Source: Desertibaculum subflavum (GTDB taxonomy: Bacteria; Pseudomonadota; Alphaproteobacteria; Ferrovibrionales; Ferrovibrionaceae). Taken from it: DNA of 43,298 bases. Under the pieces are notes generated by a model. That model ran no database searches. It was not told the origin of the DNA and saw only the letters and a list, made by a program, of their open reading frames with translations. A program made the position numbers and the translations under genes. How positions within the stretch are numbered: position 1 is the stretch's first letter; the number at the start of each line of letters is the position of its first letter. The stretch spans positions 1 to 43,298 of the forward strand of contig QOZS01000049.1 in assembly GCA_003576705.1 (NCBI GenBank), in the 5' to 3' direction. Shown here in pieces: positions 23,822-31,601 of the stretch.

Positions 23822-25263
23822 GCGACGAGATGATCCGGATGACCGCGACCGAGGCGGTTGCGTGCCTCCAGTCGCGCGAGATCTCGCCGCTCGACCTGAT
23901 CGACGCAGCCGAACGGCGTATCGCCACAGTCGAGCCCGCGGTCAACGCGCTGCCGACGCTCTGCTTCGACCGCGCTCGCGAGCATGCCAGGCGTCTGATG
24001 GCCGGAGGGCGGCGCGATGCCGAGACGGAGCCCGGCTGGCTCGGCGGCTTGCCGGTCTCGATCAAGGATCTGATGGACGTGGCCGGGGTGCGCACCACCT
24101 ATGGCTCGCCGATCCACAAGGACCATGTGCCGACGGCTTCGCATCCGCTGGTCGAGCGGATCGAGCGCAAGGGCGGCATCGTGGTCGCCAAGTCGAACAC
24201 GCCGGAATTCGGCGCCGGCGGCTCGACCTTCAACGAGGTGTTCGGCAAGACGCGCAATCCGTGGAACACCGCGCTGACCTGCGGCGGCTCCACCGGCGGC
24301 GGCGCCGTCTCGGTTGCGACCGGCGAGGTGTGGCTTGCGCATGGCTCTGACCATGCGGGCTCGCTCCGGCGCCCGGCGACCTATTGCTCGGTCGTGGGCC
24401 TGCGGCCGTCGCCGGGGCGGGTCAGCCGTGGCACGCCGAACAACCTGTTCTCGCCGCTCTCGGTGGAAGGGCCGATGGCGCGCAACGTGGCCGATATCGC
24501 ACTGTTCCTCGATACCCTGGCCGGGCTCTGCCCGCACGATCCGCTGACCTTCGAGGCGCCGGCTGTGTCGTTCGTCGAAGCGCTGCAGCGGCCGACGGCG
24601 CCGAAGCGCGTCGCCTTCACCGCCGATTACGGTGGCAAGATCACGGTCGAGCGCGAGACCCGTGAGATCTGCGCCGCGGCGGCGCGCCGCTTCGAGGCAC
24701 TTGGCGCCGTGGTCGAGGAAGCATCACCGGATCTCGCCGAGCTCGAACGCGCCTTCATGATCCTGCGCGGCCAGCATTTCGTCGTCGCGCATGGCGAGCG
24801 GCTGAAGACCCATCGCGACCTGATCAAGCCCGATATCATCTGGAACACGGAAGCCGGGCTGAAGCAGAAGCCCGAGGATCTGGCCTGGGCCGAGCGCGAG
24901 CGCGCCGCCTTCTTCCGCCGCATGGCGACGTTCTTCCAGACCTACGACCTGCTCGTGACGCCGGGCGCGGCGACGCCGGCCTTCGATGTCGATCTGCGCC
25001 ATCCGGCAACCATCGACGGCGAGCCGCTCACCAACTACATGGGGGCATCGATGGTCAACGCGGCGATCACGTTGTCGAGTCAGCCGGCGATTGCCGTACC
25101 CTGCGGCTTCGACCGCTTCGGCCGCCCGGTCGGCCTGCAGCTGGTGGGCCGGCCGCGCGGCGAAGCCGCGCTGCTGCAGGTGGCCTGGCTGTTCGAGCAG
25201 GCGACGCGGATCGACAAGCAGCTGCCGATCGATCCTCGTCCCGGGGCGGTGCCGCCCTCTTGA
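23818..25263 (+). CDS. amidase signature family hydrolase
   Basis: This 481-residue enzyme has the amidase signature: catalytic Lys83 in VSIKD, the Gly/Ser loop CGGSTGGGAVSVATG at 155-169, and the nucleophile Ser182 in GSDHAGSLRRPA. The family norm is GGSSGGS and GGSIRxPA, so the second Ser of the loop is Thr159 and one Gly is Ala180, while the proposed cis-Ser and nucleophile are kept. The C-terminal block SSQPAIAVPCGFDRFGRPVGLQLVGRP is standard. It hydrolyses carboxamides to acid and ammonia; the substrate is unknown. It is coupled by 4 overlapping bases to the alpha/beta hydrolase. Confidence 0.9.
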   Translation: MSDEMIRMTATEAVACLQSREISPLDLIDAAERRIATVEPAVNALPTLCFDRAREHARRLMAGGRRDAETEPGWLGGLPVSIKDLMDVAGVRTTYGSPIHKDHVPTASHPLVERIERKGGIVVAKSNTPEFGAGGSTFNEVFGKTRNPWNTALTCGGSTGGGAVSVATGEVWLAHGSDHAGSLRRPATYCSVVGLRPSPGRVSRGTPNNLFSPLSVEGPMARNVADIALFLDTLAGLCPHDPLTFEAPAVSFVEALQRPTAPKRVAFTADYGGKITVERETREICAAAARRFEALGAVVEEASPDLAELERAFMILRGQHFVVAHGERLKTHRDLIKPDIIWNTEAGLKQKPEDLAWAERERAAFFRRMATFFQTYDLLVTPGAATPAFDVDLRHPATIDGEPLTNYMGASMVNAAITLSSQPAIAVPCGFDRFGRPVGLQLVGRPRGEAALLQVAWLFEQATRIDKQLPIDPRPGAVPPS

Positions 25264-25358
25264 CGCGCCGCCCGCGGGCCAGGCCGGCGGCAGGATCCGC
25301 ATAGCCGAGCGGGACCCGCCTCCGGTCAGATTTGCGATTTCGCCACCTTCATGCCGGT

Positions 25359-26156
25359 ATGAAGCCCGGCATGATGCGGTTTGTCCCGAAGCTGGCACTG
25401 GCAGTGGCGATCATCGGAATGGCGCCACCGGCGGCGCGTGCCGCCGGACAGCTGCCCGGTATTTATGGCCAGGACACGCGCGAGATCGTGGCGCCCGACA
25501 AATGGCCATGGACCGCCATCGGCAGGGTCAATCGCGCCGGATACCGCAACCGGGGTCTCTGTACTGGCACCCTGATCGCGCCGCGCCATGTGCTGACGGC
25601 GGCGCACTGCCTGTACGACGCCGGTGCGAAGCGCTGGTCCAAGCCCGACGAAGTGTTCTTCCTGCCCGGCTATCGCGGCGGCGAGGCCTTGGCCCAGACC
25701 AGGGTGGCGATGATCCACGTTGCACCGGGCTATCGCCCCGATCTCGGCAAGCCGGATTTCGTCAGCGACTGGGCCGTGCTGACCTTGAGCGAGGCGCTCT
25801 CGATCCGACCGGTGCCGCTGCGCGCCATGCCGAGCGCCGATCTGGCCGGCGCCGGGCGCTTCGCCGCGGCGGGCTTCGCGCAGGACCGGCCGCACGCGCT
25901 CTCGGTGGATTTCGCCTGCCGGCCGGAGCCGGCGCTGGCGCCCTCGCCCTTGATCGGCCACCGCTGCAATGCCACGCGCGGGCAATCGGGCGGCCCCTTG
26001 CTGCTGCTGTCCGGCGGCGAGGTGGCCATCGCCGGTATCGTCGTCGGCGGCAGATACCGGCGCGGGGGCGAGGAGATCGAGACGCTGGCCTCCATCTTCC
26101 TCGGCACCGCCGCCTTCCTCGACCCGGTCGCGCGCATCACCGGCCGGCGGAATTGA
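25359..26156 (+). CDS. secreted trypsin-like serine protease
   Basis: A protein of about 265 residues with a signal peptide (LALAVAIIGMAPPAARA), then a chymotrypsin-fold domain. The triad is complete: His83 in LTAAHC, Asp137 in SDWAVLTL, Ser210 in TRGQSGGPLL. Cys pairs (CTGTLIAPRHVLTAAHC; FACRPEP and HRCNATRG) fit the fold's disulfides. It most resembles the small bacterial V8/glutamyl-endopeptidase-like group, without PDZ or membrane domains. The start is uncertain: ATG 25359, 25371 and 25374 all keep the signal. The exported location suggests periplasmic or extracellular action. It converges on the lipoprotein gene 26169-27305. Confidence 0.85.
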   Translation: MKPGMMRFVPKLALAVAIIGMAPPAARAAGQLPGIYGQDTREIVAPDKWPWTAIGRVNRAGYRNRGLCTGTLIAPRHVLTAAHCLYDAGAKRWSKPDEVFFLPGYRGGEALAQTRVAMIHVAPGYRPDLGKPDFVSDWAVLTLSEALSIRPVPLRAMPSADLAGAGRFAAAGFAQDRPHALSVDFACRPEPALAPSPLIGHRCNATRGQSGGPLLLLSGGEVAIAGIVVGGRYRRGGEEIETLASIFLGTAAFLDPVARITGRRN

Positions 26157-26168
26157 ACGACGCTTTCT

Positions 26169-27305
26169 CTATCGTCTTCGATTGGTGTCGATCGCGCCGG
26201 CGATGCCTTGGGCCACTTCGGAACAGCTGGCCCAGCCAATGGCGAAGCTCGAGCCTCGGCTCTGGGCGCTGGCCATCTCCATCGTGCTCACGCGAGAAGG
26301 GTGTTCTGCGCCTCCTGTCGCGGCCTCCAGATCGAAAGCCCTTGCCGAAATCTGGGAGCCGAGATCCTTGGAAGTGGGCAAGTCGAGGCACAGCGCGCCG
26401 AAGCAAGTCGTGACGTCGCGGTACGCGCCGCCGAGCCGCCCTCCGCCGGCATGGACGATGTAGCGGATCCCGAGCTGCGCCGTGCGCTCGCGTATCACCG
26501 GATGATCGAGCAGGGCCGCGAGATCGGAGCTGAAATAGGGTTTCGTGCTCGGCTCCAGCCAAGGATAGAGCCGGTCCCGCAGGACAGACGTCTTGACCAT
26601 CGGCATGCCATGCAGTGCGTCGCTGAGTGACTCCGCCACGCATTCGGCGATCCGGCCATCGACTTCCAAGCGTTCGGGCAATACGGCAAAAGCGGCGTCG
26701 CCGACGCGGCTCGGCGCGGCGTGCAGGGGTGAGGCCGGTTCCGACCCGAACTTCGCGAGCCGCACGAGCAGGCCGGCGGCCGCATCGCGCAGGGCCTGCG
26801 GAAACCAGTCCTCTTCCGTTGCGTGGCTCGGGCTTGCACCCGTCGCGCTGATCCGTTGGATCGATGCGCCATCGGGCGCACGTATGTCCAGCGCGTATTC
26901 GACTTCGGCGCCGTGCCCGTAGCCGATCCGATGCAGGTCGGGAACCACGACGAGGTCGATATCCGGGATCGCCACGGGGGCGACGGGCCGCGTGGGCAGT
27001 TCGACCACGCGTCGGAAGGCCGAGTTGATGACAAGCCGCAACGTTCTGAGATGTGCATCGCCGGCATCGACGTCGTAATTCACGCGCAGATAGTCGTTAT
27101 CGCCGCGCCGCACCATCCATTCGCCCGTGCTGCGATGGTTCGCCAGATCGGGCGGGTACCAGACGGCGACCGTTTTCGGGAGGGGCTGGAACGCCGGTGC
27201 CGGCAAATCCGGCGATGTCGCTTTCAGTGTCGCGGTCCGATGACCGGTGCACCCGGCGAGCACGGTCAGCAGCGCAACCATGGCGACGCGAACGGGTCTG
27301 CGCAT
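26169..27305 (-). CDS. lipoprotein, fused two-part relative of the next two genes
   Basis: This 378-residue predicted lipoprotein has lipobox LAGC with Cys19. Its first half (about 20-190) matches 28044-28670 (RTATLKATSPDLPAP against RTATVRAAPPPLPEP; KTVAVWYPPDL against ITVAVWYAPEL; LRDAAAGLLVRL against MRDAAAQILVRL). Its second half (about 200-378) matches 27325-28047 (LYPWLEPSTKPYFSSDL against LFPWLEPGTKPYMEEDL; IRYIVHAGGGRL against IRYVVHIGGRRL). It therefore looks like a fusion of the two neighbours, or their ancestor. The start 27305 is fixed by the lipoprotein signal. I do not recognise the family; it is an envelope protein of unknown role. Confidence 0.75.
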   Translation of the reverse strand: MRRPVRVAMVALLTVLAGCTGHRTATLKATSPDLPAPAFQPLPKTVAVWYPPDLANHRSTGEWMVRRGDNDYLRVNYDVDAGDAHLRTLRLVINSAFRRVVELPTRPVAPVAIPDIDLVVVPDLHRIGYGHGAEVEYALDIRAPDGASIQRISATGASPSHATEEDWFPQALRDAAAGLLVRLAKFGSEPASPLHAAPSRVGDAAFAVLPERLEVDGRIAECVAESLSDALHGMPMVKTSVLRDRLYPWLEPSTKPYFSSDLAALLDHPVIRERTAQLGIRYIVHAGGGRLGGAYRDVTTCFGALCLDLPTSKDLGSQISARAFDLEAATGGAEHPSRVSTMEMASAQSRGSSFAIGWASCSEVAQGIAGAIDTNRRR

Positions 27306-27324
27306 GCCTGGCGGTCCGGCCCCG

Positions 27325-28047
27325 TCAGCGCTGCTCGCCGGCGGCAAACGCCTTCGCAATGGCGTTGCCGACCTCCGAGCAGACGCGCGATCCGGTCGGT
27401 GCGATGAAGATGATCGGGACAATGCCGACCAGCAGGCCCGCACTGGTGCCGCGCGAGGTTGCATCCCGACCGCCAAGCGCAACACCTTCCCGGAGATCGA
27501 GCAAGGTCGCCGACAGTTGGGCACCGACGTTCTGAGAGGTGAAATCGACGCACCCGCCGATGCTGCAGCCTCCGTAGCTGCGCGCCGTCTGGTCGAGCCG
27601 ACGTCCCCCGATATGCACGACATAGCGGATATCGAGGGATTTCAGGCGCTCCTGCAGCAGGGGCCGTTTCAACAGCGCGAGCAGGTCCTCCTCCATATAC
27701 GGCTTCGTTCCCGGTTCCAGCCACGGAAACAGGCCGTCACGCAGCTTGTCGAAGGGGAGCTGCCGCGCCGTGGGCGCCGCCTGCGCGATGGCGCGGGCGA
27801 TGCAATCGACGGCTTTGCCATCCTCTGCCACGTCGATCCGCTCCGGCAGCAAGGCGTAGCCTTCGGCGCCTGCGATTGCCGGGAGGCTGTCGGTCGCACG
27901 TTCGGCCGCCGTATTCCCGGAACTGGCCGGGCTGGCGACCACCGGGCCGGTGGCGCGAACCTGGGTTTCCGTCGGGGCAGGACAGCCGCCGAGCAGCAGG
28001 AGGACGGAGACAATTGCCGTGCGGCGCGCGCGGGTGGCCGGCATCAT
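27325..28047 (-). CDS. lipoprotein, C-terminal-half type of unknown family
   Basis: This 240-residue predicted lipoprotein has lipobox LGGC (Cys22), then a low-complexity linker. The conserved domain runs GYALLPERIDV, LFPWLEPGTKPYMEEDLLALL and IRYVVHIGG, with a Cys pair GGCSIGGCVDF. A C-terminal hydrophobic stretch (GTSAGLLVGIVPIIFIAP) precedes a final Cys-containing helix. The domain is homologous to the second half of 26169-27305. ATG 28047 follows GGAGAAATTC and overlaps the stop of the gene before it (ATGATG over TCATGA), indicating translational coupling. Function is unknown. Confidence 0.72.
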   Translation of the reverse strand: MMPATRARRTAIVSVLLLLGGCPAPTETQVRATGPVVASPASSGNTAAERATDSLPAIAGAEGYALLPERIDVAEDGKAVDCIARAIAQAAPTARQLPFDKLRDGLFPWLEPGTKPYMEEDLLALLKRPLLQERLKSLDIRYVVHIGGRRLDQTARSYGGCSIGGCVDFTSQNVGAQLSATLLDLREGVALGGRDATSRGTSAGLLVGIVPIIFIAPTGSRVCSEVGNAIAKAFAAGEQR

Positions 28048-28670
28048 GAATTTCTCCGGCGATCGGGTGCCGCGGCCCTGTGGCGCTCAGCGAGCCATTT
28101 CTCGAGCTTCTCGTTCGTGGTGAGGCGCACCAGGATCTGCGCGGCGGCATCCCGCATGGCGACTTCCAGCCAGCGTTGCTCGGGCACGCTTTCCGAGGCC
28201 GAGCCAGAGACGAAGATATTGGTGAAGTGCTCCCCGTCGGGAAGAATCAGGCTGATTCGATAGCGCACCGTCGCGCCGGCGCCGTATTCGACCCAGGCGA
28301 CAGTCGGCATCGCGATCAGATCGACGGTCGGATCGTCGATCGGCCCGCCGGGTTCGGACGATAGCGGCTTCACGTGGCGGAACGCCGCGGAGATCATCCT
28401 TCGAAGCACGGTCAAGTGAGCGTCGCCACTCTGGACGTCGTAGTGCGTGACGATCTGGTCGCCGTTGGGGCGGCCCTTGGATCTGGTGCCGGTGGCGCGA
28501 TGCTCGCCAAGCTCCGGCGCGTACCAGACGGCAACCGTGATCGGAAGTGGATCGAACAGCGGCTCCGGCAGTGGCGGCGGCGCTGCTCTCACCGTTGCAG
28601 TTCGGGTGGTTGTACAAGCACAGAGCGCCAGGACGGCTGCGATGGCAAGAAGGCGGATGCAAGTCCGCAT
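28044..28670 (-). CDS. lipoprotein, N-terminal-half type of unknown family
   Basis: This 208-residue predicted lipoprotein has lipobox LCAC (Cys19). Its domain is homologous to the first half of 26169-27305: ITVAVWYAPELGEHRATG, HYDVQSGDAHLTVLRRMISAAFRHV, VDLIAMPTVAWVEYGAGATVRYRI and a C-terminal MRDAAAQILVRL. ATG 28670 is chosen because the lipoprotein signal starts there; no clear ribosome binding site is seen. It is first of a tight three-gene cluster (4-base overlap, then a 19-base gap). The domain mix of strands and an 'adhesion-like' YGAGATVRY element gives no functional clue. Confidence 0.72.
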   Translation of the reverse strand: MRTCIRLLAIAAVLALCACTTTRTATVRAAPPPLPEPLFDPLPITVAVWYAPELGEHRATGTRSKGRPNGDQIVTHYDVQSGDAHLTVLRRMISAAFRHVKPLSSEPGGPIDDPTVDLIAMPTVAWVEYGAGATVRYRISLILPDGEHFTNIFVSGSASESVPEQRWLEVAMRDAAAQILVRLTTNEKLEKWLAERHRAAAPDRRRNS

Positions 28671-28791
28671 CGGCGATTGCTTTTTAGAGTTGAGCAGGCA
28701 GCACAAAGTGCCACTTCACCAAGGCGAGATCAATCGCAAGCAGGGCGATGCGCGCCGAAGCACCGCCGTGTCGGGACGTATCGTCGGCGGA

Positions 28792-29145
28792 TCAGGCCGC
28801 CGGCCGGAACACGTCGAGATCGAGTTCGAGCTTGGCGCCGAGCCAGATGGCGCGGTCGCGGTGGTCGCCCAGGTCGTCGCCGGTATTGGGATGGATGAAG
28901 ACCACGAGGTCGCCGCGGTTGAGGGCGAGCCAGGGCACGATGGCGGCGAAGATCTCGGGCTTGAACGCGACCTGATAGCTGAAGCGGGGATGCGGGCCGA
29001 CCAGCTTTTCGTGGAAGCGGCCCATCTCCATCTCGAACCTGGCCTCGATCTCGCGGCGGAGCGCCAGCGCGGCGTCGCGGCTCGGCGCGTCGAAATAGAC
29101 GTGGGCGTGCCAGTCCTGGATGCTGGCGATGTCTTTCGTTGTCAT
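28792..29145 (-). CDS. DOPA 4,5-dioxygenase family protein
   Basis: This 117-residue single-domain protein matches the DOPA dioxygenase family: WHAHVYFD near the N-terminus (metal-binding His), KLVGPHPRFSYQVAF in the middle, and VVFIHPNTGDDLGDHRDRAIWLG near the end. Members open aromatic rings extradiolically or have unrecognised roles. AGGGAGGAT precedes ATG 29145. It is divergent from a flavin reductase-like gene with 85 bases between the starts, an arrangement suggesting a small aromatic-modification unit (inference). The bacterial substrate is unknown. Confidence 0.88.
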   Translation of the reverse strand: MTTKDIASIQDWHAHVYFDAPSRDAALALRREIEARFEMEMGRFHEKLVGPHPRFSYQVAFKPEIFAAIVPWLALNRGDLVVFIHPNTGDDLGDHRDRAIWLGAKLELDLDVFRPAA

Positions 29146-29230
29146 GGCTCGATCCTCCCTCGCGCCGCGCCGGCGCGCAAGCAGGGCGGGGGACGAGGTG
29201 GCCCAGGCGACCCGAGGGGGAGGCGAAGCG

Positions 29231-29860
29231 ATGTTCTACGATGCCCGCGAGCGCAATCACGGCCTGCCGGCCGACCCGTTGAAGAGCCTGATCGTGCCGC
29301 GGCCGATCGGCTGGATCTCCACGATCGACCCGCAGGGCCGGGTCAACCTCGCGCCCTACAGCTTCTACAACGGCGTGTCGGAATTCCCGCCGATGGTCTA
29401 TTTCGCCATCACCGGGAAATACGGCGACACGCCGACCAAGCATTCGCAGATGAACGCGGAGGCCACCGGCGAGTTCGTGGTCAACATGGTGACCGACGAG
29501 CTGAAGGAGGCGATGAACGTCACCACCACCATGGTCCCCTATGGCGTCGACGAGATGCGGCTCGCCGGCCTGACCCCGGCACCGAGCCGGCTGGTCAAGC
29601 CGCCGCGGGTGGCCGAGTCCCCGGTCGCGCTGGAATGCAAGTACTGGCGCACCCTGGAAATGCCGGTCGACCCGGGCCGCCCGGATATGCAGGCCTACGT
29701 CGTCTTCGGCCAGGTGGTCGGCATCCATATCGATGACCGGGTCATCAAGGACGGCCGGGTCGACGTCGCGGCATTCAAGCCGGTGGCGCGGCTCGGCTAC
29801 AGTGAATACACGACAGTGAACGCGGTCTGGCGCATGCGACGACCGGACGACCCGCGTTAA
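29231..29860 (+). CDS. flavin reductase-like FMN-binding protein
   Basis: This 209-residue protein shows the flavin reductase-like split barrel: LIVPRPIGWISTIDPQGRVNLAPYSFYNGVSEFPPMV with the FMN-binding Ser/Tyr residues, then a conserved GEFVVNMV and a C-terminal PVARLGYSEYTTV. The family supplies reduced flavin to monooxygenases or acts directly on small substrates. The start 29231 is preferred because an AGGCGAAG site precedes it and it opens the conserved N-terminus (MFYDARERNHGLP). It is divergent from the DOPA dioxygenase-like gene. The AT-richer intergenic region 29861-30074 follows. Confidence 0.88.
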   Translation: MFYDARERNHGLPADPLKSLIVPRPIGWISTIDPQGRVNLAPYSFYNGVSEFPPMVYFAITGKYGDTPTKHSQMNAEATGEFVVNMVTDELKEAMNVTTTMVPYGVDEMRLAGLTPAPSRLVKPPRVAESPVALECKYWRTLEMPVDPGRPDMQAYVVFGQVVGIHIDDRVIKDGRVDVAAFKPVARLGYSEYTTVNAVWRMRRPDDPR

Positions 29861-30074
29861 TATTGGCGCCGCTGCGTTAACTACATTTTCCGTCAATGCG
29901 CTTTACAATTGCGCCCGACCCGAGCCGCCCGGAAGGATGAACCCTTTGTGACTTCAGTCACTTCGGCAAATGTGACAATTGCGGTACATTTATTGCTTAG
30001 TAAGCTGGCGCCGTCAGGATCGCCAGCCGTCCTGCCGGCTGAGCGCCGGTCGGGCCATCGGAGGAGCGTAGGTT
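29861..30074 (+). promoter_or_regulatory. AT-richer control region before the Tat-signal small protein
   Basis: These 214 bases are visibly poorer in G+C than the surroundings. They contain a perfect dyad GTGAC-TTCA-GTCAC (29948-29961). TGTGAC occurs at 29947 and again at 29971, and ACAATTGCG at 29905-29913 and 29975-29983. GGAGGAG near 30060 is the ribosome binding site for ATG 30075. These look like operator and promoter elements of a regulated gene, but I cannot name the regulator and see no convincing sigma-70 or EcfG promoter. Confidence 0.5.
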
Positions 30075-30356
30075 ATGAGCGAGAGCGACCATCCGACGCC
30101 GGACGCGAAGGGCCCGCAGCCGAATCGGGGCCGTCGCGCGCTGCTGAAGGGCGCCGCCTGGTCCGCTCCGGCTGTCCTGACGCTCACCAGTGGCACTGCC
30201 TGGGCCGCCTCGCTCACCTGCTTCGAGCGCAATGGCGGCCACCAGGGCATGACCAAGAAGGAAAAGAAGAAGTTCATCAAGCAGTACAGCCTGAACTGCT
30301 ACCTGTCGGGCGGTCCGGTCGGCGATTACGGCGGCGGCGACAAGGACGACGACTGA
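30075..30356 (+). CDS. small Tat-signal protein, candidate substrate of an HPr-rel-A-type system
   Basis: This 93-residue protein has a twin-arginine-type leader: Arg20-Arg21 in GRRALLKG, the hydrophobic WSAPAVLTLTSG, and a cleavage site after AWA (about residue 44-46). The remaining mature part of about 48 residues has two Cys (49 and 75), a Lys-rich helix (TKKEKKKFIKQ) and a Gly/Asp-rich tail ending in four acidic residues. It resembles a peptide that could be modified after translation, but no modification motif is proven. GGAGGAG precedes the ATG. A strong hairpin overlaps the stop, and the PqqD-like, kinase and nucleotidyltransferase genes follow. Function is unknown; the substrate role is inference. 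Confidence 0.75.
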   Translation: MSESDHPTPDAKGPQPNRGRRALLKGAAWSAPAVLTLTSGTAWAASLTCFERNGGHQGMTKKEKKKFIKQYSLNCYLSGGPVGDYGGGDKDDD

Positions 30357-30375
30357 CGGCGCGCCCGGCGCCGTC
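30355..30375 (+). terminator. hairpin overlapping the small gene's stop codon
   Basis: GACGGCGC (30355-30362) and GCGCCGTC (30368-30375) form a perfect 8-bp stem over a 5-base loop. The stem begins inside the TGA stop. A short T-run (TTTT near 30388) follows some way downstream, so it may be a partial terminator or stabiliser that lets the small gene be made in excess of the downstream enzymes. Confidence 0.5.
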
Positions 30376-30408
30376 GCGGCGGGCCGATTTTCGCTTCACA
30401 ACTCGGCG

Positions 30409-30687
30409 ATGCGTCGCTGGCGCGTAACCGGCTGCCGGCCGGATCTCATTCGTCTGTGGGACGATCAATGCGTCCTGTTCAACCTCTCCTCGGGACAGAC
30501 ACATCAATTGAATGCCCTGGCGGAGGCTGCGTTGCGCATCATGATGCAGCGGCCGATGGCGCCGAGCGAGATTGCCGAGGCGCTCGCGATCGAGCTCGAG
30601 ACCGAAGCTGATCCGGCTTGGGTTCAGCAATTCGATCAGCTGATCGCAGAGTTCGATCGCCTGGGCCTGATCGAGCCGGTGCCATGA
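30409..30687 (+). CDS. PqqD-like protein (HPr-rel-A type peptide recognition module)
   Basis: This 92-residue protein matches the PqqD winged-helix fold: a first strand VLFNLSSGQTHQLNALAEAAL (residues 22-42), then a helix pair (PSEIAEALAIELETE) and a final helix with DRLGLIEP. In RiPP pathways PqqD-like RREs bind leader peptides; PqqD-like proteins of the group I recall as 'HPr-rel-A system' occur next to the kinase that follows here. The start at 30409 has no clear ribosome binding site, and the stop overlaps the kinase ATG by 4 bases (ATGA). A recognition role towards 30075-30356 is inference. Confidence 0.8.
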   Translation: MRRWRVTGCRPDLIRLWDDQCVLFNLSSGQTHQLNALAEAALRIMMQRPMAPSEIAEALAIELETEADPAWVQQFDQLIAEFDRLGLIEPVP

Positions 30688-31601
30688 AGCTCGGCGAATT
30701 GTCGACGGACGAGACCGCAGCCCAGCTCGCCGGTGCCGGCCTTGCCCTGGAAACCGGACCCTTCGCCGTCAATCTGCGTTGCGCCGCGCCCGGCGCCGCG
30801 GCCTTCATCCGTCTGCTGTATCCCGAGCACCGCGTGGCGACCGGCGAGGTGGTGCATACCGACGTCGCGGTGCGGCCGCATTTCAACCGCCGCCGGCCCT
30901 GGCGGCGCGAGGCGCAGCTGCATATCGACGACCGGCCGCTGATGCAGGCGCTGCCGCGCCGCTTCGCCGCGCCGATGCTGGAATGGGGTCTCAACTTCGC
31001 CATCGGCTCGCGCGCCCACCACCTGCTGATCCTGCATGCCGCAGTGGTGGAGAAGAACGGGCGTGCCGTGGTGATGGCGGCGGTCTCCGGCTCGGGCAAG
31101 AGCACGCTCTGCGCCGCCCTGGTGAGCGCAGGCTGGCGGCTCTTCTCCGACGAGTTCGGGCTGATCCGCCCGGCCGATGGCGCGCTGATGCCGGTGCCGC
31201 GGCCGGTCTCGCTGAAGAACGAGTCGATCGAGGTGGTGCGGCGGCTGATGCCGGCGGCGGTGATCTCGCCGCCCTATCACGATACCGCCAAGGGCACGCT
31301 CGCCTATCTCCGCCCGCCGGACGACGCCGTGCGGCGGCAGTTCGAGCCGGCCATGCCGGCCTGGATCGTGTTCCCGAAGTTCCGCGCCGGCGCGCCGCTG
31401 ACGGCGACGCCGGTGCCGCGGGCGCAGGCCTTCGCCGACCTGCTGGCCAACAGCATGAACTACATTGCGCTGGCCGAGCGCGGCTTCGCGGCGATGGCGC
31501 GGCTGGTCGAGAGCTGCCCGGCCTTCGCGCTGGAATACAGCGACATTCCGGCCGCGATCGCGCATTTCGAGGGCCTGGCGGCGGGGGAGACTGCAGCGTG
31601 A
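30684..31601 (+). CDS. HprK-related kinase
   Basis: This 305-residue protein has a C-terminal HPr kinase-like nucleotide fold: LILHAAVVEKNGRAVV, the P-loop SGSGKST (135-141) and SDEFGLI with Asp156, equivalent to the catalytic acidic motif of HPr kinases. The first 100 residues form a separate domain without recognised motifs. The HPr substrate loop and phosphorylase hallmarks of true HprK are not evident, so a different target is likely. It corresponds to what I recall as 'HprK-related kinase A'. It overlaps its neighbours by 4 bases (ATGA) and 1 base (TGATG), so PqqD-like protein, kinase and nucleotidyltransferase are co-translated. Confidence 0.85.
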   Translation: MKLGELSTDETAAQLAGAGLALETGPFAVNLRCAAPGAAAFIRLLYPEHRVATGEVVHTDVAVRPHFNRRRPWRREAQLHIDDRPLMQALPRRFAAPMLEWGLNFAIGSRAHHLLILHAAVVEKNGRAVVMAAVSGSGKSTLCAALVSAGWRLFSDEFGLIRPADGALMPVPRPVSLKNESIEVVRRLMPAAVISPPYHDTAKGTLAYLRPPDDAVRRQFEPAMPAWIVFPKFRAGAPLTATPVPRAQAFADLLANSMNYIALAERGFAAMARLVESCPAFALEYSDIPAAIAHFEGLAAGETAA

